Under the pieces are notes generated by a model. That model searched no databases. It was given only the letters and a program-made list of their open reading frames with translations, and had not been told where the DNA came from. Both the position numbers and the translations under genes were made by a program. From Lentisphaerota bacterium (lineage in GTDB: Bacteria; Verrucomicrobiota; Kiritimatiellia; UBA8416; JAUUYL01), in assembly GCA_030590485.1 (NCBI GenBank), contig JAUUYL010000021.1, positions 1-35,596 of the forward strand: 35,596 nucleotides of DNA, written 5' to 3'. Positions within the stretch are counted from its first letter, which is position 1. The number at the start of each line of letters is the position of its first letter. Shown in pieces: positions 14,236 to 21,192 of this stretch.

Positions 14236-14916
14236 ATGTCGTTAAATCTGGTTGAGAAGATAGATGGTGGAGTGAAAGTCAATCATGTGCTGGCAAGTGT
14301 GTCGGACAAAAGCGGGTTGGAAGAGCTTATTCCGGGTCTGGTGGACGCTAATCCGGACGTTAAGATATATTCTACGGGCGGCACGTACAAGGCCATTGGC
14401 GACATTCTGGGAAATGCAGCGGAGAAGAACCTTGTTTCGGTTTCAGCCTATACGGGTCAGCCGGAGATGCAGGGCGGGCTTGTTAAGACTTTGGATTTCA
14501 AGATATACCTTGGTCTTTTGAGCGAGACGTATAATGAGTCTCATAAAGAGGATTTGGGTAGGGTTGATGCGGTTGCACTGGATATGGTTGTTGTGAACCT
14601 GTATCCGTTTAAGCAGACTGTGGCGCAGGCGGATGTTACGCCTGAGATGGCGCGTACTAATATTGATATTGGTGGACCATGTATGATCAGGGCTTCGGCG
14701 AAGAATTATCTTCGTGTTTCGTCGGTTACTGATCCGGCTGATTACGGCATGATCCTTTCTGAGCTGAAGGAGAATGATGGTGTGGTCTCATTGGACGCAA
14801 GGCTGAAGTTGATGAAGAAAGCTTTTGCGCATACTGCGGAGTATGATACGGCTATCAGTGGATTCTTTGGGGGCCTGGAGATAAGTGATGTTGAAGGTTT
14901 GTATGATGTTCAGTAA
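14236..14916 (+). CDS. purH: Stand-alone IMP cyclohydrolase domain (PurH N-terminal half)
   Basis: A 226-residue protein corresponding only to the cyclohydrolase half of PurH, which closes FAICAR to IMP in the last step of purine synthesis. Visible motifs: LASVSDKSGLEEL, YSTGGTYKAIGD, AYTGQPEMQGGLVKTL, DMVVVNLYPFKQTVAQ and NIDIGGPCMIRASAKN. The AICAR transformylase half is missing and no frame continues it, so the partner enzyme must be coded elsewhere (PurP or a separate transformylase). The segment that in PurH reads GRVKTLHPKVHGG is GLVKTLDFKIYLG: the Lys is kept, but the two His are replaced. A good ribosome site (AAAGGAG) precedes ATG 14236. Confidence 0.85.
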   Translation: MSLNLVEKIDGGVKVNHVLASVSDKSGLEELIPGLVDANPDVKIYSTGGTYKAIGDILGNAAEKNLVSVSAYTGQPEMQGGLVKTLDFKIYLGLLSETYNESHKEDLGRVDAVALDMVVVNLYPFKQTVAQADVTPEMARTNIDIGGPCMIRASAKNYLRVSSVTDPADYGMILSELKENDGVVSLDARLKLMKKAFAHTAEYDTAISGFFGGLEISDVEGLYDVQ

Positions 14917-14965
14917 GCAGTAAGCCGTGAGCCGTGAGCGGATTGTGGGCTTTGGGAAGAGAAAA

Positions 14966-15060
14966 GAATATCGAATAATGAATATCGAATATCGAATATC
15001 GAATGGGAAAGGCTTGTGGGCTCTGGGTTATGTAGTCCGTAGTCTGTAGTCCGCAGTCCG
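14966..15060. repeat. Second microrepeat spacer: gaatatc and gtagtccg words
   Basis: GAATATC words repeat at 14966-15004 and GTAGTCCGTAGTCTGTAGTCCGC-type words at 15031-15060, the same two families found near 12613 and 10801. They fill the spacer between the cyclohydrolase and queD. Confidence 0.7.
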
Positions 15061-15077
15061 GGGCAAGGGGGGTAATT

Positions 15078-15452
15078 ATGTATGAAATAAGTATACAGGA
15101 TCATTTTTCGGCGGCGCATCATCTTGAGAATTATCAGGGTAGTTGTGAGCAGCATCATGGTCATAATTGGCAGGTTGAGGTTTATGTGTGTGGTGAGAAG
15201 TTGGATGATGCCGGGCTTCTTATTGACTTTAAGATATTGAAGAAGAAGGTTGCTGAGATTCTTGATGGATTGGATCATGTTGATTTGAATGCTCTTGAGG
15301 TTTTCAAAGGGATCAATCCCACGTCTGAGAATATAGCCGCTTATATTTATCGTCAGATTGTTGAGAGGCTTGTTGGTCTTGACTGCAGTGTTTCGAAGGT
15401 GAGTGTGCATGAGACACCAGGTTCGATAGCGACGTATTCTGAGGCCGGTTGA
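15078..15452 (+). CDS. queD: 6-carboxytetrahydropterin synthase (QueD/PTPS family)
   Basis: A 124-residue T-fold enzyme that turns dihydroneopterin triphosphate into 6-carboxy-tetrahydropterin on the way to queuosine. The zinc histidines are in FSAAHHL and HGHNW (H27, H29), the catalytic Cys is C23 in GSCEQHHGH, and the LDHVDLN and NPTSENIA blocks with a C-terminal HETPG complete the family pattern. A pterin-synthase role cannot be fully excluded, but the C-x-x-x-HGH form favours QueD. No other queuosine gene is in the window. The stop overlaps the start of the next gene (TGATG), so the two are co-translated. Confidence 0.9.
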   Translation: MYEISIQDHFSAAHHLENYQGSCEQHHGHNWQVEVYVCGEKLDDAGLLIDFKILKKKVAEILDGLDHVDLNALEVFKGINPTSENIAAYIYRQIVERLVGLDCSVSKVSVHETPGSIATYSEAG

Positions 15453-16297
15453 TGATAGATCTGCATACACATTCAACTTTTTCTGATGGGAGTTATACGC
15501 CGTCTGAGTTGGCTCAGATGGCGTCAGAGGCTGGATTGACGGCGATGGCGCTGACTGATCATGATTCGACCAAGGGTGTGGCTGAGTTTCTTAAGGCTTG
15601 TGAGGGTACGGGGTTGCGGGGGATACCCGGGGTAGAGATCAGTGCTAATGTTGATAAGGGAACGTTGCATATGCTGGGTTTCTTTGTGGATCATGAGAGT
15701 GCGGGATTTGATGCATCGCTAGGGCGTATCAGGCGTGGGCGTGAGGATCGGAATGTGGAGATCGTTAAAAAGCTTTGTGATATTGGTTTTGAGCTGACGA
15801 TGGAAGAGGTTGCTGCTTATGCTGGAGAAGATGTTGTGGGGCGTCCTCATTTTGCGAAGGCGTTGATTGAGAAGGGATATGTGAAAGACAAGGGTGAGGT
15901 CTTTAATAAGTATCTTGGAAAAGGGTTGTCTTGCTATGCTGAGCGGTTCAGGTTTTCTGCAGAGGAAAGTATATCTGAGATATTGAAAGTTGGTGGTGTG
16001 CCTGTTTTGTCGCATCCATTTACATTGATGTTGGCCGGTGCGGAGTTACGGAAGTTTATTGGCGGATTAGCTGATATGGGTCTTTGCGGGATGGAGTGTT
16101 ATTATCCTGAGCATAATGCGGCTCGTACGAAGGAGTATTTGGGGATTGCCAGGGATTTAGGTTTGGAAGTGAGTGGCGGGTCGGATTTTCATGGGGAAGT
16201 CAATCCGAAGATTCGGCTTGGCAGGGGTTTTGGGAATTTAGATATACCAGATGAGTTGGTTGAGAAGTTGGAGGGGAGAATCACGCCTGCGGCGTGA
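15452..16297 (+). CDS. PHP-domain phosphoesterase (RNase AM/TrpH-like)
   Basis: A 281-residue PHP phosphoesterase. The N-terminal metal motif [16 protein letters not shown] is followed by [36 protein letters not shown] and, near the end, [12 protein letters not shown], all of them the standard metal-ligand blocks of the YciV/TrpH group. Members hydrolyse nucleoside 3',5'-bisphosphates or trim RNA 5' ends. ATG 15452 overlaps the queD stop by one base and is preferred to TTG 15449. The last codons (ACG CCT GCG GCG TGA) form a hairpin of the recurring CACGCC/GGCGTG type. Confidence 0.9.
   Translation: MIDLHTHSTFSDGSYTPSELAQMASEAGLTAMALTDHDSTKGVAEFLKACEGTGLRGIPGVEISANVDKGTLHMLGFFVDHESAGFDASLGRIRRGREDRNVEIVKKLCDIGFELTMEEVAAYAGEDVVGRPHFAKALIEKGYVKDKGEVFNKYLGKGLSCYAERFRFSAEESISEILKVGGVPVLSHPFTLMLAGAELRKFIGGLADMGLCGMECYYPEHNAARTKEYLGIARDLGLEVSGGSDFHGEVNPKIRLGRGFGNLDIPDELVEKLEGRITPAA
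16281..16297. repeat. CACGCC-type hairpin overlapping the PHP stop codon
   Basis: TCACGCC-TGC-GGCGTGA: a perfect 7-bp stem with a 3-base loop. It is one of four related hairpins (16379, 17330, 20341). GATGAATGATGA microrepeats follow at 16295-16323. Confidence 0.6.
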
Positions 16298-16378
16298 TGA
16301 ATGATGAGTAATGAATGATGAAGAGGGAAAGAGCTCATAGGCTGAGGGCTTAAGAGTAAGAGTAATAGTAAGATTAAG

Positions 16379-16397
16379 ACCACGCCTGTGGCGTGGT
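16379..16397 (+). repeat. CACGCC-type hairpin just before the fumarase alpha gene
   Basis: ACCACGCC-TGT-GGCGTGGT: a perfect 8-bp stem ending 14 bp before GTG 16412 and followed by GATTTAG. The position near the ribosome site suggests an effect on translation or mRNA end formation; the function is unknown. Confidence 0.6.
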
Positions 16398-16411
16398 AGG
16401 GATTTAGAGTT

Positions 16412-17299
16412 GTGAAAAAGAAAGCATATTGGGAAAAGAATTTATTTGAGCTTATCAGGAGGACTTCTACTGATTTGCCGCAGGATGTTGAATCTGTCAT
16501 AAGGCGTTCGCTTAAGGCCGAGAAGAAGGGTACGCGTGCGCATCATACGCTTGGTGCGATATTGGAGAATGCTGAGCTTGCGAGAGTGAAGGATGCGCCG
16601 TTGTGTCAGGATACTGGTGCTTTACTTTTTGAGTTTCGGGTGCCTGCTGGATTTGACACTAATGCGTTGGTTGCTGTGACGCGGACGGCGGTGTCTCGTG
16701 CGACGCGGCATGGGTATTTGAGGCAGAACACGATAGATTCGCTTTCGGGTGCATCGTACGAGACTAATGTAGCGCATGGTTCGCCGGTTTTTCATTTTCA
16801 TCAGGGTGCGCGCAAGACGGTGGATGTGCGGCTTGTGATGAAGGGAGGCGGGTGTGAGAATGTTGGAGCTCAGTACAGTCTGCCTGATGTTGATTTGAAG
16901 GCTGGTCGTGATCTCGAAGGGGTGAGGTTGTGTATTCTTGATGCTGTATGGAAGGCGCAGGGTAATGGATGTGCGCCTGGTGTCCTGGGGGTTTGTATTG
17001 GCGGAGACAGGGCAACTGCTTACAAGGCGTCGAAGGAGCAGTTTTTGCGGAAGTTGAGTGATAAGTCGCGAGTTAAGCAGTTGGCCAGGCTTGAGAGCCG
17101 GATCATGCGGGATGTCAAGCGCATGGAGATTGGGCCGATGGGATTAGGCGGCAAGACGACATTGTTGGCTGTAAAGATAGATTCGTTGAGCAGGGTGCCT
17201 GCTAGTATGTTTGTGACTGTATCCTTTATATGTTGGGCCTTTCGTCGGCGTGGTATGGTTTTGGGTACTGAGGGTGGGCTGAAGAGATGGCTGTACTAA
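16412..17299 (+). CDS. Class I fumarase/tartrate dehydratase-type alpha subunit
   Basis: A 295-residue protein equal to the N-terminal half of iron-sulfur fumarase. The three cluster cysteines are visible: C65 in PLCQDTGALLFEF, C148 in KGGGCENVG and C187 in NGCAPGVLGVCIGGDR. The C-terminal block MGLGGKTTLLAVKI and the SFICWAFRRR tail fit the family. The oxygen-sensitive 4Fe-4S enzyme interconverts fumarate and malate, or dehydrates tartrate. GTG 16412 is the start; no ATG fits. The beta subunit gene follows at 17359, so the enzyme is of the two-subunit type common in anaerobes. Confidence 0.9.
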   Translation: MKKKAYWEKNLFELIRRTSTDLPQDVESVIRRSLKAEKKGTRAHHTLGAILENAELARVKDAPLCQDTGALLFEFRVPAGFDTNALVAVTRTAVSRATRHGYLRQNTIDSLSGASYETNVAHGSPVFHFHQGARKTVDVRLVMKGGGCENVGAQYSLPDVDLKAGRDLEGVRLCILDAVWKAQGNGCAPGVLGVCIGGDRATAYKASKEQFLRKLSDKSRVKQLARLESRIMRDVKRMEIGPMGLGGKTTLLAVKIDSLSRVPASMFVTVSFICWAFRRRGMVLGTEGGLKRWLY

Positions 17300-17300
17300 G

Positions 17301-17345
17301 TGATGATTAATGAATGATGAATGGTGGGGCACGCCTTGTGGCGTG
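17301..17345 (+). repeat. gatgaat microrepeat plus CACGCC-type hairpin before the beta subunit
   Basis: TGATGATTAATGAATGATGAATG (17301-17323, split words) is followed by CACGCC-TTGT-GGCGTG (17330-17345), a 6-bp stem ending 13 bp before ATG 17359, with TTTTAG between. It has the same order and spacing as the element before the alpha subunit. Confidence 0.6.
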
Positions 17346-17358
17346 GTGACTTTTAGTG

Positions 17359-17937
17359 ATGAGTGATGTTAAGAATATAGAGTATCCGTTTGTGTCGGAG
17401 AAGATGCGTGAGTTGAAGGTTGGGGACATGGTTAAGGTGTCCGGGCGTATTTTTACTGGCAGGGATCGTTTGCACAAGTATTTGTCTGAGGGGGGGAAGC
17501 TTTCTGTGGGGTTGGAGAATGGCGCTATTTATCATTGTGGGCCTATTGTGGTGCGGAAGGATGGTGAATGGTCGGTACGTGCGGCGGGGCCGACGACATC
17601 GATTCGGGAAGAGCCGTACATGGCAGATATTATATGTAAGCATGGGCTGCGTGTTATAATAGGTAAAGGTGGAATGGGTGCTGACACGGCGAAAGCCTGC
17701 GCTAAGCATGGTTGTGTTTATTTGCAGGCTACGGGTGGTGCTGGTGTTTTGATAGCGCGGAATATCGAGAAAGTTGTTGGCGTGACTATGTTGAAAGAAT
17801 TTGGTCCTGCCGAGGCGGTGTGGGAGTTAGAGGTGCGAGACCTGTCCGCTGTTGTAGCTATTGACTCAAAGGGGCGGAATCTTCACAAGAGGGTCAAGGC
17901 GGCTTCGAAGCGCATGCTCAAGCAGTTGAGGTGTTAG
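17359..17937 (+). CDS. Class I fumarase/tartrate dehydratase-type beta subunit
   Basis: A 192-residue protein equal to the C-terminal half of class I fumarase. It has the swivel-domain pattern: LKVGDMVKVSGRIFTGRDRLHKYL, the substrate loop IYHCGPIVV and AAGPTTSIREEPY (GPTTSxRM in the family), then IGKGGMGADTAKACAKHGCVYLQATGGAG and the FGPAEAVWELEVRDL end. It should form the active enzyme with the alpha subunit 59 bp upstream. ATG 17359 is used; GTG 17356 directly before it is less likely. Confidence 0.9.
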   Translation: MSDVKNIEYPFVSEKMRELKVGDMVKVSGRIFTGRDRLHKYLSEGGKLSVGLENGAIYHCGPIVVRKDGEWSVRAAGPTTSIREEPYMADIICKHGLRVIIGKGGMGADTAKACAKHGCVYLQATGGAGVLIARNIEKVVGVTMLKEFGPAEAVWELEVRDLSAVVAIDSKGRNLHKRVKAASKRMLKQLRC

Positions 17938-17960
17938 GTTTAAGGTGTTAGGTTTTAGGG
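17927..17960. repeat. aggtgttaggtttta tandem word
   Basis: Between the beta subunit stop and fmt, AGGTGTTAGGTTTAAGG is followed by a second near-copy TGTTAGGTTTTAGGG. It partly overlaps the last codons of the beta subunit. Confidence 0.5.
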
Positions 17961-17982
17961 GATGGGTTTTGGGGGTATTTTT

Positions 17983-18924
17983 ATGCGTGTAGTTTTTATG
18001 GGGTCAGCGGAGTTGTCCTGTCCGTCGTTGATGGGTTTGATTGACAGTCCTTTTATTGATCTTCTTGCGGTTATATCTCAGCCTGACCGGCTGAGGGGCA
18101 GGGGCAGAAATGTAATCTCTATTTGTCCGACCAAAGAGTTGGCAAGTGAGCGTGGCATTGATGTTCTTACACCTGAAAATATCAATGACCCTCTTTTTGT
18201 TGAAGAGTTGAAAGCTTACAATGCTGATGTCTTTGTGGTGGTTGCGTATGGTCAGATATTGCGCAAGGCGGTACTTGATCTCCCTGCTAAAGGGTGCATA
18301 AATCTTCACGGTTCGTTACTTCCTAAATACAGGGGGGCGGCTCCAATTCAGTGGGCGGTAGCAAATGGAGAGGATGTAACCGGGGTTACCGCGATGTTCA
18401 TGAATGAGGGGATGGATGCGGGTGACATTATCATGCAAAAAGAAGTTGTGATAGGGCCTGAGGATACTGCGGGCACTCTTCGTGACAGGATGGCTGAGGC
18501 TGGCGTTGGGTTGTTGATAGAGACTTTGAGGGGTATAGAGGAGGGTTCTTCTGTAATGACGCCTCAGGATGAGGGGGCGGTCACGATGGCGCCGAAGCTG
18601 ACGAAGGACGATGGTAAAGTGGATTGGAATATATCGGCGAAGAAGATATGCGACCGGGTGCGTGGTTTTAATCCCTGGCCGGGCTGTTGGACGAGATTTG
18701 ATACTGAGAGCAGGATGATGAATGATGAATCCGGCAAGATTCTCAAGGTTTTGACTGTTGAAGTTGTTGATTTGGCGGGGAAGCCGGGTGAAATAGTGGA
18801 ATTGTCGAAGACTGGGCCTGTTATAGGAACTGGAGATAAAGCGTTAAGATTAATTGAAGTTCAGCCGGAGGGTGGTAAAGTGATGGCCGGTTCTTCATAT
18901 GCCGCGGGGCGGATGAAGAAGTGA
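17983..18924 (+). CDS. fmt: Methionyl-tRNA formyltransferase
   Basis: A 313-residue enzyme that formylates initiator Met-tRNA with 10-formyl-tetrahydrofolate. The catalytic block CINLHGSLLPKYRGAAPIQWA holds the Asn and His, and the Asp lies in MNEGMDAGDIIMQ. The C-terminal domain carries the family stretch KICDRVRGFNPWPGCWT. ATG 17983 is chosen over the ATG at 17962 because the Rossmann strand MRVVFMGSAELS begins there and GGGGGT precedes it. Oddly, the C-terminal domain contains the microrepeat word GATGATGAATGATGAAT (18714-18730), encoding RMMNDES, an insertion of the spacer-type repeat into a core gene. Confidence 0.93.
   Translation: MRVVFMGSAELSCPSLMGLIDSPFIDLLAVISQPDRLRGRGRNVISICPTKELASERGIDVLTPENINDPLFVEELKAYNADVFVVVAYGQILRKAVLDLPAKGCINLHGSLLPKYRGAAPIQWAVANGEDVTGVTAMFMNEGMDAGDIIMQKEVVIGPEDTAGTLRDRMAEAGVGLLIETLRGIEEGSSVMTPQDEGAVTMAPKLTKDDGKVDWNISAKKICDRVRGFNPWPGCWTRFDTESRMMNDESGKILKVLTVEVVDLAGKPGEIVELSKTGPVIGTGDKALRLIEVQPEGGKVMAGSSYAAGRMKK
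18714..18730. repeat. gatgaat microrepeat inside fmt
   Basis: GATGATGAATGATGAAT, the same word family as the spacers at 10664, 16295 and 17301, lies in frame within the coding sequence between WTRFDTES and GKILKVLTVE. Confidence 0.6.
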
Positions 18925-18961
18925 TGAATGGGGAGTCGCCTGCAATCAATCATTATTGCTG

Positions 18962-18990
18962 TTGACATTGATGCAGGGCGCGGTTTATAA
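18962..18990 (+). promoter_or_regulatory. Sigma-70 promoter of aroB
   Basis: TTGACA (18962-18967), exactly 17 bp, TTATAA (18985-18990). It predicts a leader of about 80 nt before TTG 19077. Confidence 0.7.
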
Positions 18991-19006
18991 AGACTCGAAA
19001 CTGCAT

Positions 19007-19049
19007 ACCTTATGTAAGAGGTGTTGTAAAAGACACCACCTTATGTGGT
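19007..19049 (+). promoter_or_regulatory. Structured aroB leader with mutually exclusive hairpins
   Basis: GGTGT (19020-19024) can pair with ACACC (19033-19037), and ACCAC (19035-19039) can pair with GTGGT (19045-19049). The two stems share bases 19035-19037, so only one can form. A third pairing, ACCTTA (19007-19012) with TAAGAGGT (19015-19022), competes with the first. This resembles an attenuation or translational switch; no known riboswitch is recognised. Confidence 0.4.
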
Positions 19050-19076
19050 AATCATTGATATAAGAAGGGCTATCGT

Positions 19077-20180
19077 TTGAAGACAATACATGTAGAGACG
19101 GCAAACAGGGGATACGACATCCTTATTGGACATAATACTCTGTCCAAAATTGGGGCTGAGGTAAAGGCGTTGGGTTTGGGTAAGAGTATTTTTCTAATAA
19201 CAAGCCCCAAGATAGGTGGTCATTATCTGGAGCCGTTGCTTAAAAGTCTGAAGGCAAAAGGCTTTACTGATATTAGCGTCAATAAGGTGCCGGACGGGGA
19301 AAAGCACAAGAGTATGATTTCCTACAATAAGCTTCTCCGCCGGATTCTGGCTTTCAGCAAAGATGACAACAAGAGAATTCTCGTCCTTAATCTTGGTGGT
19401 GGAGTTGTGGGAGACCTCGGAGGCTTTGTGGCTGCTACATACAGGAGAGGCATACCCTACGTTCAAGTTCCGACGACACTACTCGCATTCGTTGACTGTG
19501 GAATAGGGGGGAAGGTTGGAGTCAATTTGAATAGTACCAAGAATATCATTGGGGCTTTTCATCAGCCTGTTCTTGTGCATGCAGACTTGAGTCTGCTTAA
19601 AACCTTGCATAAAAGAGAGCTTAAGTCAGGCCTGGCTGAAATTGTAAAGTACGGTGTGATTAACTCGTATGAGTTATTTGAGTTTATCGAAGAGAATGTT
19701 GATAATATTTTTTCGCTCAACAGGAAGGTCATTGATGAGATTGCGACGAGGAGCTACACAATAAAAGCAGGTTTAGTAGCTGATGATGAGTTTGATCAGA
19801 AGGGCATTAGGGCTGTTTTGAATTATGGACATACAGTAGGGCATGCGGTGGAAGCTGCTTCTAAATATGCTTATAGGCATGGTGAAGCTGTCTCTATAGG
19901 TATTGTTTGTGTAAACGATATCGCGGTCCAGCAGGGGTGGTTGGATAAGAACGTTGCGGCGAGGATAGAAAATCTGTTAATCAAGGTTGGTTTGCCTGTT
20001 TCCATTAAGAATTGTAGTATCAAAGATATTATGAAGCATTTTTGGAGCGACAAGAAGTTTGTGAATGGTATAAACAGGCTGATTATCGCTAGAGACATCG
20101 GGAAGACTGAGATTAAGGAAGATATTCCAGTCATGGTTATCGAGTCTGCGATAAAGAAGAGGTTTCTTCGTAAGAAGTAA
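19077..20180 (+). CDS. aroB: 3-dehydroquinate synthase
   Basis: A 367-residue enzyme that converts DAHP to 3-dehydroquinate, the second step of the shikimate pathway, using NAD+ and a divalent metal. Motifs: VPDGEKHKS, LNLGGGVVGDLGGFVAATYRRGIPYVQVPTTLLAFVDCGIGGKVGVN (read as adjoining blocks), the metal-binding Glu in SGLAEIVKYG, and His in LNYGHTVGHAVE and YRHGEAVSIG. TTG 19077 is the start, with AGAAGGG nine bases before it. It has its own promoter and structured leader. No other shikimate gene is in the window. Confidence 0.95.
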   Translation: MKTIHVETANRGYDILIGHNTLSKIGAEVKALGLGKSIFLITSPKIGGHYLEPLLKSLKAKGFTDISVNKVPDGEKHKSMISYNKLLRRILAFSKDDNKRILVLNLGGGVVGDLGGFVAATYRRGIPYVQVPTTLLAFVDCGIGGKVGVNLNSTKNIIGAFHQPVLVHADLSLLKTLHKRELKSGLAEIVKYGVINSYELFEFIEENVDNIFSLNRKVIDEIATRSYTIKAGLVADDEFDQKGIRAVLNYGHTVGHAVEAASKYAYRHGEAVSIGIVCVNDIAVQQGWLDKNVAARIENLLIKVGLPVSIKNCSIKDIMKHFWSDKKFVNGINRLIIARDIGKTEIKEDIPVMVIESAIKKRFLRKK

Positions 20181-20186
20181 CTTTTG

Positions 20187-20310
20187 TGTCGTGCTCATTC
20201 GCAGCACCTCTCCCAGTCGCGTTCATGAGGATTCCGTGGATTACTCCACAAGCAGATCAGAAGTAATCGATTAGGATTAGGAGCAATCCCGCCAGAGCTG
20301 CAATGCGTCC
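20187..20310. repeat. 124-bp structured repeat, copy 2
   Basis: Matches 9022-9145 in the same orientation, with differences at 20192, 20292, 20298 and 20308. The change at 20298 breaks one pair of the terminal inverted repeat (AGAGCTGC instead of AGAGGTGC). It starts 7 bp after the aroB stop. Confidence 0.8.
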
Positions 20311-20340
20311 GTTCACTAATCATCCTTTATCTACTTCTTG

Positions 20341-20355
20341 ACACCTGCGGGGTGT
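20341..20355 (+). repeat. CACC-type hairpin before the outer-membrane protein gene
   Basis: ACACC-TGCGG-GGTGT, a 5-bp stem ending 17 bp before ATG 20373 and followed by GGCTTTAGG. A weaker member of the hairpin family seen before the fumarase subunit genes. Confidence 0.45.
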
Positions 20356-20372
20356 GGCTTTAGGATATTTGC

Positions 20373-21140
20373 ATGAAAAGAAACAAAATATATCTCCGGT
20401 TGGTTTGGTTCGTTCTTGTTGTTATGGTTCTTTGCGGGTCTGTTCATGCGGAGTTGCCGAGGGAGTCTATTTTTTACAATACGGATCTTGAGAATTTATC
20501 TATAGGTCTTGGTTTTGACAGGGAAGAGCGTCTTTTGCGGCAGGTCGGTGGATCTACGATGGGGGTATTTAAGGCTGACAGTGGGTATGCTATTGTTGGT
20601 TATGATTTGAATCCGTGGTTATCGGTTGAGGCGGCTTTGGGTCAGTCGGAGGCGAAGTCGGATTCTTCTGGTTCTGATGATCAGAGTGATGAGAAGGAGA
20701 TGTGGATGTTGGGCATGCAGTTTAACATCTGGCAGGGCGATATTTTTGAGCCGGCTTATCTGACGAGTCGTTGTCGGGTACAGTCATCGATTTCCTTGTG
20801 GAAGAGGGGTGCGGTTGAGTATGGGAATGACATAAACTGGGATGAGTTTCGTGCGGACTTGGTTTTCAGCATCGAATCTTTTGTAAGGGGTCTTGGTGAG
20901 GATAAGAGTGAGACTCCTTATAGTCTGACTGTATTGGCTGGCGTGGTGCATTCGAGTTTTACGTTTGATGGGGTTCTGGCGGGTACGGCAGCTGGGGTTG
21001 ACTCGACGTTTGACGAGGATGAGTCGATGGGGTTGTTGGCTGGTGTGCGGCTCAAGCTGCATCACAATCTCTGGCTTGAGTATGAGGCTCGGGTATACGA
21101 AGAGACCTCGCATACTGCCAATCTGATGTATCATTTCTAA
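20373..21140 (+). CDS. Secreted protein, probable outer-membrane beta-barrel
   Basis: A 255-residue protein with a clear signal peptide: basic MKRNKIYLR, a hydrophobic core to about residue 22, and a VHA-E cleavage site near 26. The mature part has alternating amphipathic strands rich in aromatic and small residues (YAIVGYDLNPWLSVEAALG, MWMLGMQFNIW, LLAGVRLKLHHNLWLEYEARVY) and ends in Phe (LMYHF), the usual recognition signal for barrel assembly. A hydrophilic Ser/Asp loop lies at about 94-108. It implies a Gram-negative-type envelope. The specific role is unknown. Confidence 0.75.
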   Translation: MKRNKIYLRLVWFVLVVMVLCGSVHAELPRESIFYNTDLENLSIGLGFDREERLLRQVGGSTMGVFKADSGYAIVGYDLNPWLSVEAALGQSEAKSDSSGSDDQSDEKEMWMLGMQFNIWQGDIFEPAYLTSRCRVQSSISLWKRGAVEYGNDINWDEFRADLVFSIESFVRGLGEDKSETPYSLTVLAGVVHSSFTFDGVLAGTAAGVDSTFDEDESMGLLAGVRLKLHHNLWLEYEARVYEETSHTANLMYHF

Positions 21141-21192
21141 ACGCTTCGCTCCGTAGCACGTGACAGGTAACACGTTACGAGGGCGAAGTCCG

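Noticed and set aside
10664-15060. Microrepeat spacers as a CRISPR array
   Set aside because: Repeats are 7-12 bp words in direct tandem without unique spacers, and no cas gene is present.
14910-15476. 188-codon minus-strand frame across the spacer and queD
   Set aside because: Antisense to queD and through microrepeats; no start context or family features.
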